From contig JAFKAC010000139.1 of the NCBI GenBank assembly GCA_025766275.1, forward strand, positions 1 to 64,000: DNA of 64,000 bases. Reading direction: 5' to 3'. Made by a program: the position numbers and the translations under genes. Under the pieces are notes generated by a model, which saw only the letters and a list, made by a program, of their open reading frames with translations, was not told where the DNA came from and did not search any database. Source of the DNA: Lactarius indigo (lineage: Eukaryota > Basidiomycota > Agaricomycetes > Russulales > Russulaceae). Of this stretch, positions 43,477 to 56,000 are shown one piece after another; position 1 is the first letter of the stretch; the number at the start of each line of letters is the position of its first letter.

Positions 43477-46400
43477 TCATATGTCCCGCTTGTCCGAGTC
43501 CAGACAAGAAGCTTCACCATCTTGTTCACCATTAGTCACATCTCGCTCCTCTGAAGTAACCAGCTGATCACGTCGCGCAAGCATCTCCATTGCGAGTTCC
43601 GCTGCCTCGACCAACCTCCGCGCTCCTTCTGAACAAACAAATCGTCAGCGTAGTCATGGCTGCACAGTCCGCGTCCCCAAGACTCACTTTCGAGACTAAG
43701 AACAAAGAGTGTCTGACATTGAGACACCTGAGCGATCTATTTACGCCGACACAAGGAGAGACTCACATTCCTCGCGTGCTCATCGTCCCACGCCTCTTGC
43801 TTCAGCCGCTCGTCGAAACCCTCTTCCTGCGCGATCTCATCGAGCAGATTCTTCAGCCCCTCTGGCACTACGTTCTCCTGGGGAAACGAGATCCCGCTCT
43901 TCCCTCGAGGATCTGGTGGCAAACATAACGCGTCCACGTGTCCGCTCGCGATGAAGAAAAATCGTGTATGCTCGCGGAACTTGAGCACCTCTTTCAAAAC
44001 GATCGCAGGAAGGGGTTCTATCCGTGCACGTAAGCACTCATCAGCCTCAGCAAGTGTCAACCCAGGTTGCGGTGTAGAAGTACGCGCTGGTCGCGATGAC
44101 GACATTTTGGCAAGGTTGGCGTGGAGAAATTGTGAAAGAGGTTGCTCGCCCTTCCCAAAGGCATCAGGCCGCGTTGATTTGTCCTGACCCTGACGATATC
44201 GGCTAACTGCGCGGTCAAAAGTTTTTTTGTTGTGCGCGACGTGGCGATATTTTGAGGAGAACGCATCCGTGAGGACTAAAGCGCACTGAGCTTCCAAGAA
44301 AGGGAAGCTTGGAGTCATGGACCCACCGGCGATAAGAACGGTCATCGCGCCAACTCCAAACAACGCCCAGAAGACAAATATAGCGCGTCCGAGGGCAGTT
44401 TCAGGAGCGAGATCGCCATACCCGATAGTCGTGAAAGCGATGAAACCTGTTGCAATTTGTATTAATACGTTGTGCAAAATATAAAGACTCACAGAAATAC
44501 ATAGCTTCACCGTAAGTCCAACCCTCCGTGTGGGAAAAGATGAGGGAACCAATCTTGGAGATGTCGTTCAAAAATAGCTAAGGCGACGAGGGAGGAGCCG
44601 GGATGACTCACAGTCCAGAAGGTGAAGAACAAGGCCCAAGACAACCCGAGCTAACAAATAAAATCAATTGGCCATCGCTTTATTCACCAAGAAATATGCG
44701 ACGTACTTTGAAGTATAGGGACCGACGTTCCTCCCTCTCGAGTACCTTCAACATGTTCACAGATGTCAAGCTGGGGCTCGACTCAGGCTCGGTCTCCTCA
44801 ACAGGGTCGCCAGATTTTTCCAGACGTAGCGCCTTACACGCCCTTTCCCACCACGCACCCCAAATCCTGTTTTTTTGTGGTTCGGTTTCGTTTACAGGGT
44901 CGATGGTCCACGAGTACTCTAGCGGTACCCGCGTGCTTTGTCCAGCTTGTGGTTGTTGCTGCTGCTGTCGCTGGTCGCCTTGGTCTTGATCATGGTGGTG
45001 GTGGCGGTGGTGGTGGTGGTGGTGATAGCTTCGTGCACGCCTCCTGAATTTGCGACCAATGAACTCCTCGAGCGGCACTCCGGCCTCCTGCGCTGCCGAT
45101 TCCAGTTCCTCTGTAGAGAGCGCCTCCGTATTCAAGCGCATCGGTTGTGTCCTGAAAGTTGACCCTCGGAGAATAAAACTCGAACCTCGACGGTGTAGCT
45201 TCGGCTTCTCGTATAGGGCGGAGGGTGATGGCGGCTTGTCGGGTGTCCACACCTCAAGTTCACGCCTGACTAGACGCTTCTCGACTGCTGCGCGCCAGCG
45301 GCGCACTTGCTCACGCTCGCGTTTCCGTTCACCGCGGCGTTTCTTGTAACCCTGCAAGCGCCGGCGGTACCCGACTTCGATGCCTTCCAAAACAGCCTCG
45401 GTTGTGAGACGTATTGCAGCGCCAAGGATGACGATGCCGAACACGGCGTAAATGCAAACTGCGACACGTTGCGCTGGAGTTACCGGCACTATGTCGCCGA
45501 ATCCGATCGTAAGTGTGGTGACAATGGTGAAGAACAGACCGTTCAGAAAGGTGAGAGTCATCATGAGCGAAGACATTAAAGCGCCGAATGCAACGTAAGA
45601 TAAGAAGATCATTGTAATGATAACGAGAGAACGTTGCCTGCGGGTAATGCCGCTACCTTGGTGTGACTGAGCACATGACAGCAGATGTTTAAAAAAAATG
45701 GGAAGGACGGACCAGATTTAGAGAAATTGGGCGTCTTGACGAGGTCCCAGATTAAAGTAACATTCGTTATCATAGATACGACCGTGGAACATATCGTCAT
45801 CCAATACGCTTCGCCGTACGTGAAGCCATCGTTGAAGCGATGTTGGACGCCGAAAATGACCACAGTCACAATATTCAGTAGATCTAGGTGGGCTAATGTG
45901 CATCTGACGGGTGACTCGAATTGAAAGGCTTACCGTGTATAGTCAGCGATACAATAGAAAGGATGGTACACAACTTAACGCGTCGTTCCATGAACCGACA
46001 GATGAGGGCAAGGTTCGCAAACACTGCAAGTGCCATGGAGAGAATCAAAGAAAGCTCGAGCAAGGCAGAATTCTTGCGGGATTCGACAATCTTGGTTCCG
46101 TCTGTGCGGACATACCAGTGTTCCGTCAACCCTGGTATTTGAAGGAGGATAGAAAACGGAATGAGGCTCCCAGATATGATAGGGGTGAGTCGATAATTCG
46201 GGGTAGACACCGCTGTTTCATCTGGGGGAGTCGGAGAACCGAATAGAACGTCTTTCATTTTGAAAAGACATTTTGGGAGAGACGGTCGGGTGAAGCCGCT
46301 CAGGGTCGTCGAGGATATTGTGGAGGTAGGAACAAGACGGACTCCACGGCGCTGGGTAGGGCGAGGCTCATCTTCTTCTCCTTCTGTAAAGGCAGTACCC

Positions 46401-46582
46401 TCTTGTTCGTCGTCAGAAGCGTCGAAGTCACGGTCCTCTGCGTTGTCATCTCCTGCCTTGGGTGCGCCCAAGCCGTCCGAGTCTCCCTTCTCTGTGTCTG
46501 GGTCCGCGTCAGACCGAGCTGATGAGTCCTTTCCCGGCAAAAGATGGGCCAAGAACGCAGCAGACAGGAGGAAACGAGGCAT
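43477..46582 (-). CDS. Two-pore-domain potassium channel, TOK1-type
   Basis: Nine exons on the minus strand, 46582-45934, 45892-45713, 45656-44707, 44650-44612, 44553-44493, 44446-44327, 44275-43767, 43727-43688 and 43628-43477, give 899 residues. The two selectivity filters are TTLTIGFGD and FTTIGYGD. Several hydrophobic helices precede the first pore, as in the eight-helix fungal TOK layout. By family knowledge TOK1 is an outward rectifier releasing K+ across the plasma membrane. Unusual features: an acidic N-terminal region (DADPDTEKGDSDG), and a very long loop of about 210 residues between the pores with His-rich (SYHHHHHHRHHHHDQD) and Gln-rich stretches. The C-terminus is a cytosolic coiled-coil-like tail (EKGARRLVEAAELAMEMLAR). 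Confidence 0.9.
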
Positions 46583-46782
46583 CGCAGGAGCTAGGGCACG
46601 GTGACACACATGCAAATACTTATAGTAGTTTCGAAGGCCAGGAACGTGGAACGAGTAAGCGCTGTGTGCACGGTGGCCGGTGGGATCCGGATTGAGCAGA
46701 CGATATGGAGAAGATTTGATCGCCCCTATCTCCAACCACGACCATAGCGGCGTTACCACTGAGTCTAAAGATCTAAACGACG
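46583..46782. promoter_or_regulatory. 200-bp divergent promoter, TOK1-type channel and OPRT
   Basis: The start codons of the channel (46582, minus) and the OPRT gene (46783, plus) face away from each other, 200 bp apart. No TATA box stands out. Confidence 0.55.
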
Positions 46783-47532
46783 ATGTCTTCTTCCCTGGAT
46801 ACCCATCAGATCCAGCTCGTCAACGATTCGCTTTCGGTTGGTGCTCTCAAGTTTGGGACATTCACTCTCAAATCAGGCCGGTGCGTCTAGATGTTTCATC
46901 ATTACGTGGCGTAGCGTTCCTGTTCATGTCATGCGACTAGGGTTTCCCCTTATTTTTTCAATGCTGGCCTTATCTCCACTGGACCACTCCTCAACTCGCT
47001 CGGTACTGCATATGCCCATACAATTGCCAGCGCCCTCTCAGCCCCCGGATCTAAACGGCTCCCGGCATTCGATGTCTTGTTCGGCCCGGCATACAAGGGC
47101 ATCTCGCTTGCGGCCGTCACCGCTGTCCTGTTACACGCGCAACACAACATCGATGTTGGTTTTGCGTACGATCGGAAGGAAGCCAAGGACCATGGCGAAG
47201 GTGGACGAATGGTTGGTGTCCCTGTGACCGGCAAGCGTGTTCTCATCCTCGATGATGTCATGACTGCCGGAACAGCGGTGCACGGGGCTCTCGAAATGAT
47301 ACGCCAGGCCGGGGGGGAAGTTGTCGGAGTCGTTATGGCACTCGATCGCGAGGAGATCGGCCACGAAAATAAAAGTGCCGTCAAGGAACTCGAAGCGGAG
47401 CTTGGGGGCGAGGGTCGTGTCCTCGCGATCCTGCACATGCGCGACTTGATAGCATGGCTGAAGGACAAAGGGCGTTATGAGGACATCGAGCGTATGCAGG
47501 CATACTGGGAGCAGTTTGGCGTCAAAGAGTAG
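46783..47532 (+). CDS. ura5: Orotate phosphoribosyltransferase
   Basis: Two exons, 46783-46880 and 46941-47532, give 229 residues. Blocks: LVNDSLSVGALKFGTFTLKS, RVSPYFFNAGLISTG (joined across the intron), DVLFGPAYKGISLAAVTAVL, FAYDRKEAKDHGEGG (flexible-loop Lys/Asp/His) and the PRPP-binding loop VLILDDVMTAGTA. The enzyme makes orotidine 5'-phosphate from orotate and PRPP in pyrimidine synthesis; the fungal enzyme is single-function and cytosolic, as this length indicates. It is the usual 5-FOA counter-selection locus. Its stop codon lies 38 nt from that of the convergent derlin gene. Confidence 0.95.
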
Positions 47533-47570
47533 GACACAGCCCGGATGTAATCACATGATAAAACGTAGGA

Positions 47571-48618
47571 TCAATCTGACCCGAGTCTCTGTCCTCCACC
47601 GCCCCAATTGTATCCTCTCGCACGGGCGGGCTGCTGCTGCTGCTGCTGCTGTCGTGGTGGGAATGCATGTACGCCGGTCCCTGCAACATTAGCAACTGCA
47701 CTGTCACCGACAAGGGCGCGGACCCATGATGGTGCGCGCCCGAACTCGCGAACGCCCGGGAGTCCACGTCCATCTTCCCCGTACATCATCCACCACCATA
47801 AGTGTCCAACGACAGCACCAGTCACGCTCACGGCAGCGGCCCTAGTCCCACTCGTTACCACATCCATAGCTGCCCGATTATAAGCATTGGTAAAATTTAG
47901 GGTGATAAAGTCCGCACCAATCATAGCGTATGGGAGGTACTTCACCGGGAGGGTGATGAGTCCCATGATGGAAGACTGGGAACCCGCGGGAGCAAGTGCT
48001 GATGAAAGATACAACAAGCACAACGTGAGTGCACGCGAATGAACGAACGAGCCAAGTGGAAGGTTAAGCGCCTGATATCGATATTAAGTTATTGCGGCGT
48101 TGGGGTACAAAATGACGTATGCACGAACTAGTATTGCTCCTGCCGCGAGGATCAGCTGCCAGGCATAATCTGCGGATCTTCGCTCGTAATGGTCAAGTTC
48201 GATAGAGTTTGAGGAGCGACTGGACGGTGCCATCATTCAGAGAAGGAAACCAGATTTGAGACATCGCCGCGCACTATAGCATGATGAACTCAAATACAAA
48301 GTTGAGACCGGTGCCTGCAGTCGAGGCCCTAAACGTCAGTATACGGAGTGACGAGACAATGCGAGACCACGAACTTCCAAGAAAGAAGCTTGACCAGATC
48401 CTCCACAACTACAATTCGTTAGGACAACGATTTACTCGCTCACCGCATGTGAACTTTACCTCAAATTTCTGCGTCACCAGCGCAGGCACAAAAATGAGTT
48501 TGTAAGGGCCCACAATTTGGACCATGACTGGAATTGATACAGCCAGCGATGAGCCACAGAGGAAGCGTGTCACAGGTGGTATTTTGCGAATCTCATCCCA
48601 GAATCCAGTGTACGACAT
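47571..48618 (-). CDS. Derlin (ERAD membrane protein)
   Basis: Five exons on the minus strand, 48618-48460, 48408-48375, 48314-48275, 48219-48129 and 48071-47571, give 274 residues. Blocks: GFWDEIRKIPPVTRFLCGSS, PALVTQKFELWRIWSSFFLG, LNFVFEFIMLYRSSNSIELD (joined across introns) and FTNAYNRAAMDVV. It is a rhomboid-like derlin without the protease residues; by family knowledge it moves misfolded proteins from the ER to the proteasome. After the last helix come a Gln run (about 7 Gln) and the C-terminus RARGYNWGGGGQRLGSD, which fits the SHP box that recruits Cdc48/p97. Exons 2 and 3 are short (34 and 40 nt). Confidence 0.88.
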
Positions 48619-49120
48619 GATATGAGCGTATAACTAGAAGAAGCAGAGCTTTTGCTTCAGCTTGGAGCAGGAGTAGTAGGGTGGGGCAAGAGCAAAGCCG
48701 CAGTACGGAAAGCGTGTCTGAACTGTGTTCAACCACGTCAACGCGGGTGCGAGCGGCCCGATCTCTCCGAGCGCTACTACAACCCAGACCCAAAGCAACG
48801 CATATACCCAGGTCCTACTACTGACAACAGCCCATAGTACTAGCGACAACGCCAGACAGTTTTTACCACTCCCGAGTGACCCAAACCCGTAGGGACGCTT
48901 TACTATCCCTGCATTCCACCAAATCGGTAGCATGTTCCCTGTCTATGTTTCTTGATATCAATTCTCCGATATCTCGAATGCTGTATTCTCAGGTCGTTCG
49001 TCCATCAACAAACTTGAAACTTTTCCCAATATGGCAACCCTCGAAGCTAGATTTCAATTTCCATCCAGTATAAAGTCCGAGTTCAGGGTGTTGACTCGAC
49101 TCGAGCACTTATACCCCCCG
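48619..49120. promoter_or_regulatory. Divergent intergenic region, derlin and F-box gene
   Basis: A 502-bp interval. A 99-codon hydrophobic minus frame (48634-48933) overlaps the derlin 5' flank but I doubt it is coding. A TATAAAG at 49069-49075 faces the F-box gene. Confidence 0.45.
49069..49075 (+). promoter_or_regulatory. TATA box candidate for the F-box gene at 49121
   Basis: TATAAAG lies 46 nt before the ATG at 49121 and 38 nt after an in-frame ATG at 49031, which favours the later start. Confidence 0.45.
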
Positions 49121-50863
49121 ATGTCGCCGTCTCTTCCAACTGAACTCATCTCGAAGATACTGGAGTATGCTGACTACAAGACGATTGCCGGCTGTAGAAG
49201 GGTAAGCCATTCCGTCATTCGGATTTTGTCGACCAGATTCTCAAGCTCTCATTGGCGCGGGTATTAGTTGTGCCGCCGCCTCAGAGACATAGTGGATACG
49301 ACGGCTTCCCTCCGTTATGTCTTAGAACTAGGTGCAGCTGGAATGTGCAATGGTCCTCCAGACACTGTAAGCCCGGCAGAGCGATTGAGGAGGTTGGAGG
49401 GCTCTCAGGCCGCCTGGAAAAGCTCGTCGTGGTCTCAACCGGAGTGCTTTCCTTATTCGAAGAAGATATTCCCGTTCCCTGTGGCACTGTCCGGAAATCT
49501 GGCGGTGTTGAAAGGCCCGACATTTGGCAATCGCCACATGGGTGAATTGCTGCTGCTGCGATTTCCTTCCCAGGCGCGTGGTATCCCAGAGAAGCTATGG
49601 TATTTGGACCTGGACTGCCAGCATATTGAGGCCATTACTCTGGATGAATCTCAGGATCTCCTTGTTTTTTCGAGGTTTGTGGTCAATCTCGAATCTCTTT
49701 CACTCGCCTGCTTAACGGGCCACCTTCTCTAGTTTACCCAATATCCACATTCGTACACTCTCTTCAGGACGTATTCATCCCCTGTCAAGCACCCTTGGCT
49801 TAATTAACGCCGGCACGAACTACGTTGATTACGAGGACTTTTCTTTGCGCGTCCACGACGATCGTCTTGCGTTCACGACCTCAACCGGCCGCAACATTCT
49901 TGTATGGAATTGGGAGACTGGAAAGCAGATAGCAAAAATTGCGAGTCTCGTCCTTCGCTGACACCGAAGCGATTTACTAACAATGTGTCGCCGTTCCAGC
50001 CGTTCGAACACAGGTTTTCTAGTTGCTCCTTCCTCGATAGGAGTAGCATCGTATTCCCGTACCGTACTAGTGGTCAAGATCAAATGTTACGATTCCAGGT
50101 CGTCACTTTCGAGTCGTCGAACACCACTGACGAAGCGGCTTTACGTTTTTACCACTTCGAACTCGACGTTCTCGGCCCCCAACCCGAACAAGCATATTTC
50201 CTAAGCGTGAACACGCTCCCTTCCAACACCTCCAGCTCGTGCTTTCCTGGCTTCTTTCACTCGGAGCCTAACAGCAGACTGTTGGCGCTCGAGGTAGAGA
50301 CGCCCGTTACAGATTTCAGAGGGGGGGACATCCCGCTCCGCGTGCTCTACGTGCCACACGATGTACTACTACGCTACATTGTGTTGCACCCATCTGACAC
50401 TGACACTGTCATGGTGCCGTGGGAAGTGTGGGGTCCCGGGAATACGCACATCTGGAGTCTACCCGATCCGTCCTCCGACAGATTTCTTGGCTCCAAGTTA
50501 GTGTGCGGTATGCATGCTGTGACTGAGCCACCGATGATTGTTGTCGGAGACCAGAAGGTGCTGCGCATCATAGACTATCATCCAAGGCGCATCATCCGCA
50601 ACCCAGTCACACACAAAGGATTGGGTCTTTCAGGTGCCGCGGCATGGCAGGAGTTCGGCAGGTCAACAGGTGAGAAGGCTCCGCATGCTCCCAAGGACAT
50701 ACCCCTTCCGGATAACATTCGGTGGGAGAACATCAAATGTGTGCTGGGAGAAGACGTGGTGGCCGTGTTTGAGGTAGGTACTCCGAGTTTTTCGAGGGTA
50801 CGGTACGAGGTTACTCATTTCGTTCAAGTATTCTTTGGGCACTTTCGGCGATTTTGGTCATAG
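49121..50863 (+). CDS. F-box-type protein with a propeller-like tail
   Basis: Four exons, 49121-49201, 49268-49674, 49733-49940 and 50000-50863, give 519 residues. The N-terminus (MSPSLPTELISKILEYADYK) with TIAGCRRLCRRLRDIVDTTA across the intron is an F-box start. Downstream, TLSSGRIHPLSSTLGLINAG and NILVWNWETGKQIAK resemble the propeller-like tail of basidiomycete F-box proteins. By family knowledge it would act in an SCF ubiquitin ligase; substrate unknown. The third intron starts with GC (GCGAGT at 49941) and holds a perfect TACTAAC branch site. Start at 49121 follows the TATA box; an in-frame ATG at 49031 is the alternative. A GTAGGT donor about 50774 could start a further C-terminal intron, so the last about 30 residues are uncertain. 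Confidence 0.75.
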
Positions 50864-53094
50864 GATAGAGAAGGTGTTTTATCACCCCATCTAGTCGCCC
50901 TGGCGCGTGATCAACGTAACGATGTGGCGCGCGTCCCAGCCAGAGGCAATATATCAACTGAACCCATGACACGGCAGTACCCCACGCAGTGCATATAAGG
51001 AGCACAATTGTGTTGGGCTCGCAGAAATAGACTTCCCGTCTCTCTGATTACAAAACGTGCTTTCATGTCCTATGAGAAAATACCGCCTTTGCATTTGCAT
51101 TAACGATCTCCGTTCGCGCCAGCATCTGCATCTACGTCCGCCTACATCCCCGTTTCTTTCCTATTCCTTTCTCTCTTTCCTTACCGTTTACGCTTCCCCT
51201 TGGGACGACCTCCTATCTGTTACTCACTACAGCAGGCACAGGGCCGTAACATTATGCGCCGCCTTCTTGTAGCCACGACGTCGTCTGTGCAGATGAATCT
51301 TTCACCGCCACCACCGCTTCCCTGCTCTTACCATTGTCCTTTCCCCCGGGACATAACATAAACTGCCCAATATACACGATGAGATTGCTCTGTCGATCCA
51401 CACACACACCCCTACGACCATTGGCACTCTCTCACAGAAGATGTCTGATCCTCGATCCGTGGCCCTTGACCTATCAGGTACTTGGTGGTGGCTAGCTAGT
51501 CTTGGTTGAACTAAGTTCTTTACCTATGGCGTGTCACGAACGTGCTCTTCGGCCCCAGACACTCGCCGGTGGGGCCAGAGGGCCCTTGGGGTCTCCGTAA
51601 AGTCCAATTCATCCAGGAACCTGCACTACGTCAGGCCCCACCTTAAGTGCGGCAATAAGAATCCCTGCCAAGACCCCAGCGCACTGTACCCAAGGACTCC
51701 CGTTCGAGATGCTCTCGAGCCAAGCAAAGCCAAAAGCGGCGGACCAAGGGGACCCTACCCCACCGCCTGCAGAGGAGGCCCGTGGTCCTGGCTTTCTCGG
51801 GTCTAGTAATGCTTGACACCCCCCCCCCCCCCCCCCCCCCCTACGGTCCATCGGGACTCAGAGTCCCACATAACACCTGCAGGCTAGGGCCGTCCGAGAC
51901 CTTGACAACACCGCGGACGCACTGCCCCGGGAGGAGTCCCGCCACTGACGCCTCCGCCTCAACCATACCTGAGTACGAGTTCCGGCCGAGTGGCCCCGGA
52001 ACTAAGTAGCACAGTACGCCACCCGCCGATCGTTAGCGTACTCCGGCGCGACGCGGCTTTAACTCCACCACTCATTCATTTGGTATATAGGAACCATGGT
52101 CCGAGATCATAGATTGGTACAGCGACTGCATGGGAGGGTGTCGCTCCCTCAGGGTGGAAACACTTCGGTCCTAGGTGACGGTCGACGTACAAAAACCTGG
52201 CCATTGCCTTGTACACGCACTTGCGTAGATACGGACGTACCTTTTTTCCCATCGGCGTCGGCCGACCACCCCCGATCTGGCTGCACACCCGTCCTCGACA
52301 CACGTGGCCCGAATCGCCGAGAAGTGACAGACGGGTTAGTTTCGGTGTCAGAGACCCGCCCGCGCTCCCAATGCTTCTGGGCCGAACCTCGGCCCTTGGC
52401 TGGTAGAGTTTTGGGTAGAGTGACTTAGCACTGAACATGCGGTACTGCCATGTGTTTCGGCACACATTCCTGCTTGTACAGTAAGTCCCTTCCTGGCCGA
52501 CTCACAATCCCGGATGTCGACACATCGATAATTAATTTTATAGGATAATTATTTGGAATAGCAATTTGGAGCCGACACGGAGCTACTTCTGCCCCCTCGA
52601 CCACTCCCCGCGCTAATGCTGTCGACTGCGCTTCCGAGGCGCTCGCGGAGGACACCTGTGACACAATCGTAAGGTGTGCAATCCCCATTGGTCTTTCCAT
52701 ACCGGGACTGCACCCCTGATAGAACGTCGTTTGTGCCACCGCGGTAGCAGAGCGGAGCGCCAGTGGCCTGAGCAATCCTAAAGTCCAGGCTTTGGGAAGT
52801 TGTGACCATCCCCCTTCCGCTTCGGTGACTGATAGCTTCAGAAGTCGTTGCGAGAAGGGCTTGTAGAGGTGGATCCCGCCGATGTTAAGGAAGTGTAAGT
52901 TGCTATAAGGGTAATTCAAAGTTGGTGGGGAATGCGTGGTATTGCCAATCAATGTTAATGAGTAGAATAATGTTAAGGGAGCGATGTAATATAGTGGCGG
53001 CACAAGGTGAATTGCCAGGTATCTACAAATCTGACTGTACGTTGTGCAGTGATCTAATAACTCGTTATATGTACGGACCCGGTCTGCATTGTCA
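50864..53094. other. Gene-poor interval with a 23-nt C run
   Basis: About 2.2 kb without a recognised gene. Open frames on both strands (longest 52425-53003, minus) have no domain. It holds the C run at 51819-51841. The flanks of the C run (51530-52060) are GC-rich and unlike nearby coding DNA. I cannot tell whether this is an old mobile element. Confidence 0.45.
51819..51841. repeat. C homopolymer, 23 nt
   Basis: An uninterrupted run of 23 C on the + strand, the longest G/C homopolymer in the window. G-runs on the minus strand could form a quadruplex. Its length may be affected by sequencing or assembly error. Confidence 0.9.
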
Positions 53095-56000
53095 TTATTT
53101 CTTGCTTAAAGCTTGGAGTTGAACATATTCGTAGTAGTCTCCCCGTCGCGCGATCAACTCGTCGTGCGTACCGGACTCACTCACTGTGCCATCCTTGATA
53201 AAGTATCTGTGAAGTGACAAGCACATTGGTACGTCGACATAGAATATGTATTGGAGACTCACATGCAATCAGCATTCTGGATTGTCGACAATCGATGGGC
53301 AATGGCAATCGTCGTCCGCCCGGTCGCTGCTTTATCAAGAGCAGCCTGGACGACCTTCTCCGAATTTGAGTCGAGTGCAGAAGTTGCCTAAAGATTGTCG
53401 TTAGTATTCACCAAATATCCACGCACTAGAGTGCCGGTACTGACCTCATCAAGTAAGAGGACCTTCGGATTGCGGAGAAGTGCCCGTGCAATTGCAATGC
53501 GCTCTGATTTTCCTCATCAGCACACAGAATAAGTCGACGAGCTAGCAAAACCTACGTTTCTGACCACCAGATAGTTGTGAGCCCTTGCCACCAACATCTG
53601 TTTCAAAGCCTCTGCGAACAAATTTAGCAGCCAAAAACAGAGAAATGAAGTCCTCGCGTACCCGGGTAGACTCTTGATGAAATCGAGAATGTTTGCATCA
53701 CGACAAGCGTCTTCGAGCTCCTCCTGAGTCACCTCCGACATCGGCTTTGTCGCACCGAGGAGAACATTGAATCGGATCGTCCCAGCGTATAGTGTCTGAT
53801 GAATGTCAGCCGAAGAATTGACGATCAGTGAAGAGAGCTACTCACAGGCTCTTGAGACACAAGCGCAATATGCTTCCGATATTCCTGGACGTTGAACTCG
53901 GAGATAGACTGGCCATCAATGGTGATGTTGCCGGAGAGAGGATCATAAAATCGCTCGGTGAGTTGAATGCTAAGTCATGCCAATCAATAAGACAGATGAT
54001 CCCGCAGAACAGTTATGCATACACTGTGCTCTTTCCACAACCGCTGGCTCCAACGAGGGCAACATACGTTCCAGGTTTCACGGTGATAGTGAGACCACGA
54101 AGTACACGAACACTGGGACGAGTCGGGTAGCGGAAGTGAACATCTTCAAAGCTGATATGGCCCTTGACATCCTGTGGGATTCTACCTTCGGTCGATTCGG
54201 CGTCCACTTCAGGGCGCGCATCAAGTAACCGAATAATATCCGAGGCTGCGCCACGCGCCAAGGAGACGTCTGGAACGAACGCAAACACGTTGCCAGCCTG
54301 AATAGCACCAAAAACGGTTCCCTATTCAGGCCGACGAGATTATAAGCGCATGTCAGATCTTGAAGGTGACGGTTCCTTACCATGAGACCAGTGAAAAATT
54401 CCTTCGTGGTAAACTCCTGGTAGGATACTAGTCGCGCACCATACCAGAATACCAGCGAAATGATGAAGAACGAAAACGCTTGGGACATCGCAAACAGAAA
54501 GTTGCTCCAGACCGCCGTTCGGTTAGATTTGCGGAGTGGCTCTTCGAGGCTCCGGCTGTAAATCTCCAGACAATCGTCTTCTCGCGTGAGAGACGCAACC
54601 GTTCGGATAGATGCCGCGGCTTCACACGCAAGCTGGGCGGATTCTTCGTGTGCACTCTTGTTGTGCTGGTCTTTGAGAACGACGACACGCTAAGTGAATT
54701 TAAATCAACACGTTGTACAAGAGAAAGCAAATTAGTAATGCTCACCAGACGAATGTAGCCAACGGAGATAAGGAAAGGAATACATGCTACACCAAGTAAT
54801 CAGTATGATATCAAAGGGAGCTGAAAGGCATAATCGATTTACCGAACCCAACGAGACCAACTTTCCAAATGAAGATTAGACCAATGGTGAAACCTGCAAT
54901 GAGGGTGGCGAGCGCCTGGATAATACTGAGCCCAAAGATCAGCTATGTGGAGAAAAATGTTGAAGATGTAGCAAGTTACATACGCTCCAAGGGTGATCCC
55001 CGCGAGGCCATTGATTTTCTGAGGACCATCGCTCAAACCGGACACAATAGCACCAGACTAGAATAGGTAGTGAGTCCCCTTGGACGCGCTACATGGAGGC
55101 TACTTTTACGCACGCTATTCTCGTCTCGGTCAAAGTATTCGACTGAAAACAATAAATGTGAAGGCGAGACAACACAAAACCCTGGAAGCGACTTACTATC
55201 TTGTCTTAGGATGGCACGGAAACTCAGAGAGCGCAGCTTGCTAGTGAGCGACGAGGCAGAATGAGCGAACAGATAATTTTGGGCGCCGATGCTGATCATA
55301 GCAAGGATAGAAATTATAAAGGACCTGAAAAGACGAGTGAGTTGGTAATTGCGCGAGCAAGTGATGACCGACCATAGAGCGGCACGGTCACCGTCATGAC
55401 GACGTTCGCGAGAGGAACTGTCCGAGAAACCAGTAACGGCTTGGGCTATATGTGAAACACATAATTAACTCCATACTCGCGTGGAATGTACTGCTATGGA
55501 ACGTACACCATACAATACCGAAAGCCGGGAAGACACATCCAGTTGCTGCAGACAGTCAGTGAGCGACCTAGATCTATTTTTGTAGGATGCGCAGTAAACG
55601 CACCAACAGCGAAGAGCGAGCCAAATAAGTAACTTTTCCACTCCCTTTTGTTGATGGCACCCATTCGCCTGAAGAGATAGAACATGCTGTACTCCTTCTC
55701 GCGTTGCCCAACTGCTAGTGTTTTACGCTGCTCAAGGATTTCGCTTGCCAGAGATCGGTGCGTATTACTGCGGCCGAGGGGGATTTCTTCAAGCGCCTCT
55801 CTTTCGATATCAGTGGAACTTTCAGCGAACTTCTCGGAAACTTGTACGGTCACATCTTCGTCACCAACTTCGCGTACCTCGCGAAGCTTCTGCGCCGCGA
55901 CAAGGCGTGCATAAGCGCCATTTTCGTCGCTGAGAAGCTCATTGTGTCTACCCTTCTCAATGACAGCGCCATCACCCATGACATAGATGCAGTCTGCATC

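Noticed and set aside
48634..48933. 99-codon hydrophobic minus-strand frame
   Set aside because: Lies in the divergent promoter between the derlin and F-box genes, has no domain and no splice partner. Probably chance.
52425..53003. 192-codon minus-strand frame next to the C run
   Set aside because: No domain, hydrophobic stretches without membrane layout, and no splice structure. Left as unassigned.
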